This document shows, piece by piece, positions 57,476-64,000 of a stretch of 64,000 nt of DNA; positions within the stretch are counted from its first letter, which is position 1; every line of letters starts with the position of its first letter. The position numbers and the translations under genes are program-made. This DNA comes from Lamellibrachia satsuma (lineage: Eukaryota > Annelida > Polychaeta > Sabellida > Siboglinidae), in NCBI GenBank assembly GCA_033239005.1, contig BSQZ01000015.1:9064001-9128000 (forward strand), given 5' to 3'. The notes beneath the pieces were generated by a model. It saw only the letters and a list, made by a program, of their open reading frames with translations, was not told the DNA's origin and did not search any database.

Positions 57476-57585
57476 TCAGAATAGTGACGAGACTGGTTGA
57501 AACTTTCTTACACAATGGTGATGGTTTATTTTGGTGATTACTTTTTTAGTTGACAGCTTAAATCTAGTCGTCATTGTCAGTTCTC

Positions 57586-57651
57586 CAACCGATTTTTGAA
57601 ATACCAGATGTCCTCTATAAAGTGGACATCTGGCATTTAAAAAATCGATCG
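57586..57651. mobile_element. Palindromic mini-element or hairpin, arms about 28 bp
   Basis: The core ccagatgtcc (57604-57613), loop tctataaagt, ggacatctgg is perfect. Outside it, ccaaccgatttttgaaata and catttaaaaaatcgatcgg continue to pair with a few mismatches. Possibly a foldback MITE. Confidence 0.7.
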
Positions 57652-57659
57652 GCCGCCGA

Positions 57660-58527
57660 TTTCCCGCAGCAGAACATACTGCATCTGGTACAAAGCATGT
57701 GGTGCATATACATTGCCTGTATTACATTTTTGAAATGTGACTGCAAAATCACCTTGCAAGACCTTGCAACTATATTTTTAGGTTTCTTTTGATGGTAGGT
57801 TGGAAAACACATTTTAAATATAATTTTGTGGTCCTGATAAAAACACTGGAGATTCATCACACCATATCAAAACTGCAATTGAACTTTGTCCCCACTGCTC
57901 AATCAACATATTAATTGCTTTGGTACGATTTCTTTTCCTCTCGATTATGATCAAATCTGATACAATATAGTGTACGTTACTATACATTAGACTGCAACTC
58001 TTCTGTGCATCAGAAAATGTAGCTGCATTTTAGAAGAAACCCAAACATAATTGCCATTTGTGTAAATTCTTGAAGAATTTACATAAATGGAGGGTACCAG
58101 TAAGATAGTCAACGAATTTAAGTGGCTAAAAGTAAAGGAACAGTATGGTTCAATTTAACACTAACAGAGTATTAAGGATAAGACTATCGAATAGTGTAAA
58201 AACAGCCTGAGAAAGCGTCTTTAACTCCACAAATCACTGCCCACATATGACAGACCACCAGAGTAATTTGTTTTAACATCTTTCAGTAAAAAATGCAATT
58301 CAGCACCAACAATTTAAAAAAGGAAACCACCTTCTAAGCTTGTTGTGCTACCAGGTGGCTAATCCAATTCTTCCCACTTTTTGGGCATCAAAAAATTAGA
58401 CTTTGCCCAGAGCGCCACTGCATTGCATCTAAAATCAAAATGTTTATCCATGTACTGTGACAAAATGATGTGCATTTTTGGTAGTGATATTAATATTGGA
58501 ATAAAAATGCTGTCTCCATCTGTTTAA
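57660..58527. other. Downstream region of geminin; no other gene seen
   Basis: AT-rich sequence that should include the geminin 3' UTR on the minus strand. I could not fix a polyadenylation site with confidence. Confidence 0.5.
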
Positions 58528-58683
58528 TTATACATCCGTCTCATTTTCGATGTAGTCAGTTTTATTATTAACTTCTTCATTTGTGACATCTTTCTTCATA
58601 CATTCATCTGTATGAACCTCTCCAATCTCTTCCTTTCTCTCTTCCTGCCTTTTACTGTATTTTGCTTTTTCACCAGTCAGCAT
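58528..58683 (-). CDS. GMNN: Geminin, terminal coding exon
   Basis: The acceptor ggaaatgtag ends at 58684. The exon then codes MLTGEKAKYSKRQEERKEEI, GEVHTDECMKKDVTNEEVNN, KTDYIENETDV and a TAA stop at 58530-58528. It joins in phase 0 to the exon at 61646-61735. The acidic, low-complexity tail after the coiled coil is as expected for geminin, whose C-terminus is poorly conserved between animals. The exact acceptor is inferred; support comes from the in-frame join and the open frame ending at a natural stop. Confidence 0.8.
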   Translation of the reverse strand: MLTGEKAKYSKRQEERKEEIGEVHTDECMKKDVTNEEVNNKTDYIENETDV

Positions 58684-59459
58684 CTACATTTCCAAAAAGA
58701 CAAATGATTAAATTATATATTGTTTTGTTTACAGCCATGTTGACATCTTCATGACTGACCTTCAGTGTTAGCACTGCAGGGAGACAGTCACACATCATGC
58801 AAGTAGAATTTGCCTAAGCAAAGGCACATCAGAAAGTAGGAGGGGCAAATATAGTTAAATAGAGCTGGAAATAAAAATGTCTTTAAAATTAGTTTTTGTA
58901 CATAACATACCATACATACATGTAATGGTTTGCAATAGACCGACAGTCACACAAGAAAATATCTATCCTAAAATGTTTTCGCCCTCATACACCCAGCAGA
59001 AGACAGACCAGACTGGCACAGACTCTCCATGGAAATGGCACCCCTACGGCCATCTATATACCAGCTTTTTGTACATAAAACTAAGGGTTAACCTGGGCAA
59101 GTGCACTTTCTCTGTAGCTGTTCATGGTATAATACTTAAGGTTTCTGGTTTGGTTATATTGACTTGTGTATTAATTGGTAAACGTTTGATTGATTAAAAA
59201 ATATGAGTGCAACAAGTCAGCAGAATGGGGTGAACTGAGAAAATTGTATATTCAAAAGAATACTTGGCACAAGAACCAAATAAATACTAAAATAGCTTTC
59301 AGCTTGGCAAACCCAGAAAAAAAATGGTGTGATGGGAGAATAGATATGACGTCAGGTGTGATGTCAAGAAGGTTAGAGAAGCACTGAAGGTCGCTTGCTT
59401 AACTATAATGGTATTTTTCTTGCACGGGGTACAATATTTAGGGACAAATAAAATGCATA

Positions 59460-61193
59460 ATTCATATTCCATATGAAATCAACCAGCAAAATTCTTGACC
59501 CCCTCCAATTTTAAAGGTAAACAAAAGTTATGCTTGTAAGAGTTACTAAAACATAACCATTTGCAACTACAATTAAGAATATCGCGCCAGTGGTTTACTA
59601 GAAAAACCTTGTTGAACATACATTATCTTAATTTCATGGGCCACGCAGTACTGTAAGATAACCCTACATCATGAGGGTCAGTCTAGCAATATGTGCTCAC
59701 CAAAGAAAAATATTTATATACACTTATTCCTACACTTGCTGCTGGCCATGCTGTTTGCGTCCAAACTCAACATATGCAACATATTTGGGCCTTGGTGTAT
59801 TAAACTATTCCTCTTTCTGACAAAATAGCATGTTTGTTTGTGACACGTTGATTATCATAGATATCAGAAATGTTTACATGTTTACCAGTGCGACCTTATC
59901 GGTCGCACTGGTAAACATGTCAACCAGATAAAGGACCAGAATCTCCCACTTTTAGAACACATTCTGAGTAAACCACTGGAGTGATATTCTTGACTTAAGT
60001 TGCACATGGTTAGTTTTTATTATTTCTGTGTACAGCCCCAAAATAATGACTTTTGTTTTGCTTTAATGAAACTTGGCACACATGTTGGACCTGTTTACCT
60101 TTGCCAAATTTCAGACTTGTGAGTGAAATAGTTTTAGAGTTATTGCATATAAAATTATAAATGATTACAAAATGAAAACATTTATATTACCTTTAAACAT
60201 GGGTGTAGAAATAACTTTGGCCCTAATGGTACTGAAATTGGTCTTAAAATAAAGCTATGACGTTGTCCTATCCATAGGTATGCATCACATGGCAGATGAA
60301 AAATATTTTGTTGCAAAATCAGTGACCTTGACCTTTGACCTAATATACCAAAAACGCCAATTTTGATCAAATTTATCAATTTATTTCAAGCAAAACATTA
60401 TGACGGTCCAAAGATAAGTTCTTAAGATACAGATAATGAACATTTTGCAGAACCTAATCAATAGCTATTATAGCGTGAACATTTCTGTCAACTAAGTTCA
60501 AATTGCTGTATTTCAAGAACTTACCATAGGACCATTTGTATTTTTTGTAAGAAACTTGTTGATACAATAACTTTGCTAAATATAAATTTTATTACAACCA
60601 AGGTTTACTCATTTTGGGTGTATCAATGTCAAAGTCAAGGACAGTGACCTTCGCAACAAAATATTTTTAAATTGCCATATGTTGCACATCTATGGATTAA
60701 AATAAAAATCAGCACCCTATGAGCATTAGGGCCAAAATCATGTAAACTATCATGTGTTAAGAGGTAACGTGAAATTGCATGAAAATTGCTTAAAAAATCA
60801 ATTCAAATTGCTGTATTTTTTCACAGGCCCACTCTAATTTGTTGTATGAAACTATACAATGACCTTGTTAGTGTCAGCATTTGATCAAAATCAAGATTTA
60901 CTCATTTTGGGTATATCAGGCGAAGGTCAAGGTGAGTGACTTTAAAAAAAAACTGCCACATGATGTACATCTGTGCAAACCAGCACTATAGGAAGATATG
61001 GAGAAAAGTTGTCTACAAATGTGTTAAGAGTGTGTTTATCATTAATACGCAATGACTTTAAAACTATTTTACTTACAAATAAAAAATTTGGCAGGTAAAT
61101 TTCAGTACAAGACCAACATGTGTGCCAATTTTCAGGAGGGGGTCGAGTACATTTTGGCCTGTTTTTGGTTGATTTTATATGGAATGACCCTAA
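59460..61193. mobile_element. TIR-bounded repeat in a geminin intron, about 1.73 kb
   Basis: The left end is ttccatatgaaatcaaccag, then attcttgaccccctcc. The right end is ggagggggtcgagtacattt, then ggttgattttatatggaatg. They are inverted and imperfect. Inside, phrases such as tttactcattttgggtgtat and gaccttgacctttgacc recur, indicating internal tandem structure of roughly 280-300 bp. No coding potential. A partial second copy is at 61803-62030. I associate such sequence with bivalve genomes, from memory. Confidence 0.65.
59876..59920. repeat. Perfect hairpin, 20-bp arms, 5-base loop
   Basis: Arm acatgtttaccagtgcgacc, loop ttatc, then its exact complement. It lies inside the large geminin intron and inside the 1.73-kb repeat. 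Confidence 0.95.
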
Positions 61194-61645
61194 TACAAAG
61201 ACACAGATGACTAGATAAATCAAAAGTATGCAGAATTAGAAAGTACGACAGAAAACTTACAACAGCGTGACTCATCATAACTTTGAAAGGGACAGCCGAT
61301 ATTATTTGAACCTTCCCTTTCTTTGTGTCACTGAACACTTGCTTTCAGTGATACATTTCCAAGACTGTCCACAATACATATAGTTTACATATTTAAAGCA
61401 TGCATGGATATAGCTAAATAACAATTTACTATAATAAGAAAACTTCTATAGTACCTATATCCTGAACCTGAGCTCAGATCAGAAGCACAACAAACCAAGC
61501 TCATTAAGCATTATCATGAACAGGGACACACAAGTCATCATCAGAACAGATAATAAGTGATGGACAGTTCATTCCAGGCACTAGTAATAATTATAAACCC
61601 TAGTAATTTAACTCAGTAATATTATGAATATATCATGTGACTTAC

Positions 61646-61735
61646 ACTGAGGACCGAGGCAAAATATTCGGCCTGTGTGGCCAGCATAGACAATTGGCCA
61701 TTCTCTTCATTCAGTTCTTTCACTTGCTCGTGCAA
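61646..61735 (-). CDS. GMNN: Geminin, internal exon (coiled coil, second half)
   Basis: The acceptor ctttgttgcag ends at 61736, and gtaag follows the exon at 61645-61641. The 90 bases code LHEQVKELNEENGQLSMLAT, then QAEYFASVLS. Leucine heptads and the closing A-x-x-A-E-Y-(F/M)-A-x-(V/L) segment are the signature of the geminin coiled coil (E-N-x-x-L-x-x-x-A-x-H-V-Q-Y-M-A in vertebrates), which dimerises and contacts the licensing factor Cdt1. Both splice sites are consensus, and both neighbours join in phase 0. Confidence 0.9.
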
Positions 61736-61802
61736 CTGCAACAAAGAAGTGTGTTTAGTTTATACAAAATTACAATGACATAACAAAGAACTCAGCTCTC
61801 TG

Positions 61803-62035
61803 AAGGGTCATTCCACAAGAAATCAACCAAAAAAGGCCAGAATATTCTTGACCCCCCCGTAATTTTAATGAAATTTGTGAGTGAAATAATCTTAGATTTA
61901 TTGCATATTAATTATTAAAAAATTGGACGTAAATGGTGCTAAAGTACTGATGTTGGTTTCAAAATAAAGCTACAACATTGTCCTATCCACATATATATAT
62001 ATACATATATATATAGGTCGGTGACCTTCACAAAA
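61803..62035 (+). repeat. Partial second copy of the intronic repeat
   Basis: agggtcattccacaagaaat and tcttgacccccc match the terminus of the 59460-61193 element. ataaagctacaacattgtcc, then tatcca, matches its interior near 60250-60275. A related ggtcagtgaccttcagta piece follows at 62390. Confidence 0.7.
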
Positions 62036-62041
62036 ATCTTT

Positions 62042-62054
62042 TTCACACACGCAT

Positions 62055-62085
<31 letters not shown>

Positions 62086-62092
62086 CACGGGG
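62042..62092. repeat. (ACGC)n(AC)n microsatellite
   Basis: cacgcatgcacgcacgcacg passes into acacac. It lies in the intron 3' of the geminin exon at 62135-62217. Confidence 0.9.
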
Positions 62093-62134
62093 CAGTTGTT
62101 TGGTCTCTCCATCACTCAAACAACTTGCCATCAC

Positions 62135-62217
62135 CTGTTTGTTCTCTCTAAGTGTCTTCTCAAGAGCTGCTCTCCTGCGCTCAGCCAACACTTTCCAGTA
62201 ACTGTCAGGCACTTCTT
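62135..62217 (-). CDS. GMNN: Geminin, internal exon (start of coiled coil)
   Basis: The acceptor catgttacag ends at 62218. The first two bases finish a codon begun in an upstream exon. The exon then codes EVPDSYWKVLAERRRAALEK, then TLRENKQ, and ends at cag|gtgatg (donor at 62134). The motif P-x-x-Y-W-(K)-x-(L/V)-A-E-x-R-R-x-A-L-x-x-(T/A)-L-x-E-N is the hallmark of geminin and its GEMC1/multicilin relatives. The short tail after the coil, without the family-specific C-terminal domain of those relatives, favours geminin. Upstream exons with the destruction box were not found here and may lie beyond 64000. Confidence 0.92.
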
Positions 62218-62545
62218 CTGTAACATGTACAATGGTGAAACAGAGTTTATGTTTAAACATGGTCAAACTATTACAATAAACCTGTAATTGCTAGGTAGGG
62301 TTATTGGATTGGGTCTGATTTAGAACCGATCTCCTTAAACCTTGTGCTCACAGTCAGTGGTTTCATTCAGGAAAATATATATATATAGGTCAGTGACCTT
62401 CAGTATGAAATACAATTTTTAAATTATATACTTATATAAAGGGCTTATTTATACTAAATAAGCAGTATGAGTGGAATATTGTTTATTGGAATTGATAACT
62501 ACAGTAAAACTATCAATTCTGTTTTGTTTCTCTATACAATTATTG

Positions 62546-62587
62546 TAATGTTCCTTACACATAATTTATTATGTGTAAGGAATATTA
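62546..62587. repeat. Hairpin, about 18-bp arms, 4-base loop
   Basis: Perfect 14-base arms ttccttacacataa and ttatgtgtaaggaa around ttta, extended by four further pairs outside one G-T mismatch. It lies upstream of the recognised geminin exons. Confidence 0.9.
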
Positions 62588-62599
62588 TTGGATAGAACA

Positions 62600-64000
62600 A
62601 ACACCACCAGTTATGCAGCTCCAGTGCAGGAGAAAGCGAGAAAATTTTTGCAAAACATCATCTAGTGATATGTTTAAAGGTATTAAGGGGTTTTAATCAG
62701 GATCGGCCACCTCAACAACAAAATACACAGCTGTCTTCACAAGGTACCACACTACCTAATCTTCCAATAGCTGAACCTGATAACAACATGGTTTCTATGT
62801 ACACTGAAGCAACTACTTGAGAGTAACCTGAGCCAAAATCCTGAAAAGTCGGGCAAATGACCAGGTCATGTGTTTCACCTAGAACATTATTGACAGAGGA
62901 AACCTTCTGCTATTTTGTCACTTATAAACATATAAAGCTACAAATTTGTCGTTATTGCATATGCAAGGCAGCCTACTTCACCGAAAAAAATCTAATACCT
63001 TCTTCCCACATCCCCCGATATAAGTTCACTCCAGTGACTGCCCACACAACTGTAGTAATTTTGCAACACATTTATTGCAGATAACACAGTAAATTAACAC
63101 GAAAATGACAGTCTTGGTACACATGGCCATGCGCCATACTGTGTCAGATGGCAAGGGAAATTATATGCACACAAAACCAGTAAAAATCAACTCAAATAAT
63201 TAAAACACTTACAGATATCACCATGCGACAATGATATCACCATGCGACATATATGCCTACAAATAAGGTTTTACACAACAAGGTAATGTTGGGAATTGGT
63301 AACAATCAAAGAAGTTAATCAATATATTTTAAAAATACCACTGTTTTTATTTCTGTAACAATATAAAATGAAAGAGAAACAAAACAGTTTGTTGGTTTTT
63401 GCTTTATTTACGGATTCACCATATCGATATATGTACCTAGACATGCATGGTTAACTTGCATCCAGTTTTTTTTATTTGTAATCAAGTTAGTAATACAAAG
63501 GCTTTCATTGGCCAATAACTTGGAGAAGGGTGCAGAATAGCCAATCAGAAGTTTTCTTTCTTCCTGTAATGTACGTACTCATTGCCTTGTCATGATCTCG
63601 GAGAGACAAGTCATAGAATGACAGGGAATGAAATTCAGATTGAATATAATTGAAAATGATTGATTACACAAGATCAATTCCTTGATCAGAAGCATGAATC
63701 AATCAATCATCAACAAAATTGATTAATCGAACAGCACTACAACAAGCACCATTCTGTAGTTCCAAATAATCCTGGTAGAGTAGTAACTGGAACCGTGGCA
63801 GACCAGTACCATGAATAAATGGTAATCAAGAACTGAACAGAACCATAAAAACAGAAACCGTGACAGCACTAATAGTCCAGTAGACATCAGCACATTTTTT
63901 ACAATACCTGGACATTTTGGTTAAAAAGTAAATTAAAGTAGGGTTTCCTGGATTTGCAGAAAAAATGCAACCAAAATCAACCCTGGGGTACATAGATTTT
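62600..64000. other. No gene recognised
   Basis: This should hold upstream geminin introns or exons, but I could not find a destruction-box motif or an exon with both splice sites. On the minus strand, gacttttcag near 62847 could be an acceptor, but the frame after it (DFGSGYSQVVASV) is not recognisable as geminin. Plus-strand frames near 62600-63084 have stops and no motif. Confidence 0.4.

Noticed and set aside
62857..63084. 75-codon plus-strand frame upstream of geminin
   Set aside because: No motif, no splice context, ordinary AT-rich composition.

Overview
This window looks like nuclear DNA of an invertebrate animal. It is AT-rich, intron-bearing, carries long simple repeats, and is packed with decayed transposable elements. 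It has no bacterial gene order, no ribosome binding sites and no CRISPR array. The repeat style (short tandem satellites, and an intronic repeat containing 'gaccttgacctttgacc' with 'tcattccatawgaaatcaacc' ends) reminds me of molluscs, especially bivalves. That is recall, not proof.

Layout. 1-10.3 kb: nested elements, two copies of one CR1/Jockey-like LINE (one inside a minisatellite), a 155-bp tandem duplication, and unidentified ORFs near 7.3-7.9 kb. 10.3-49.6 kb: a very large inverted structure. Its outer arms (10326-14859 and 44874-49556) match each other in reverse complement, and homology resumes further in (15862-16984 and 43586-44822). The arms hold a broken transposon-type ORF and a piggyBac-like MITE. 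Between them lie almost identical 2.7-kb units carrying a zinc-finger (TTF/hAT-like) ORF fragment, a cleanly delimited hAT-like MITE, an inner palindrome (25613-31625), several Ty3/gypsy pieces sharing one integrase-terminus block, a fuller gypsy remnant (37.5-39.4 kb) and at least four LINE remnants. 49.6-58 kb: a quiet AT-rich stretch, a third copy of the first LINE, a 41-bp minisatellite, a pseudogene of a family I know from many marine invertebrate genomes, and a decayed LINE.

58.5-62.2 kb holds the one host gene I recognise with confidence. Three minus-strand exons (62135-62217, 61646-61735, 58528-58683) join in frame to give the coiled-coil and C-terminal tail of geminin, the DNA-replication licensing inhibitor. 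Its introns hold a 1.7-kb TIR-bounded repeat and a perfect 20-bp-arm hairpin.

Almost everything else is mobile DNA at various stages of decay. The near-identity of the 2.7-kb units against the more divergent outer arms suggests at least two episodes: an old inverted duplication or paired insertion, then recent local amplification. I cannot run searches or alignments. Coordinates come from reading by eye, and repeat boundaries may be off by several to a few tens of bases.
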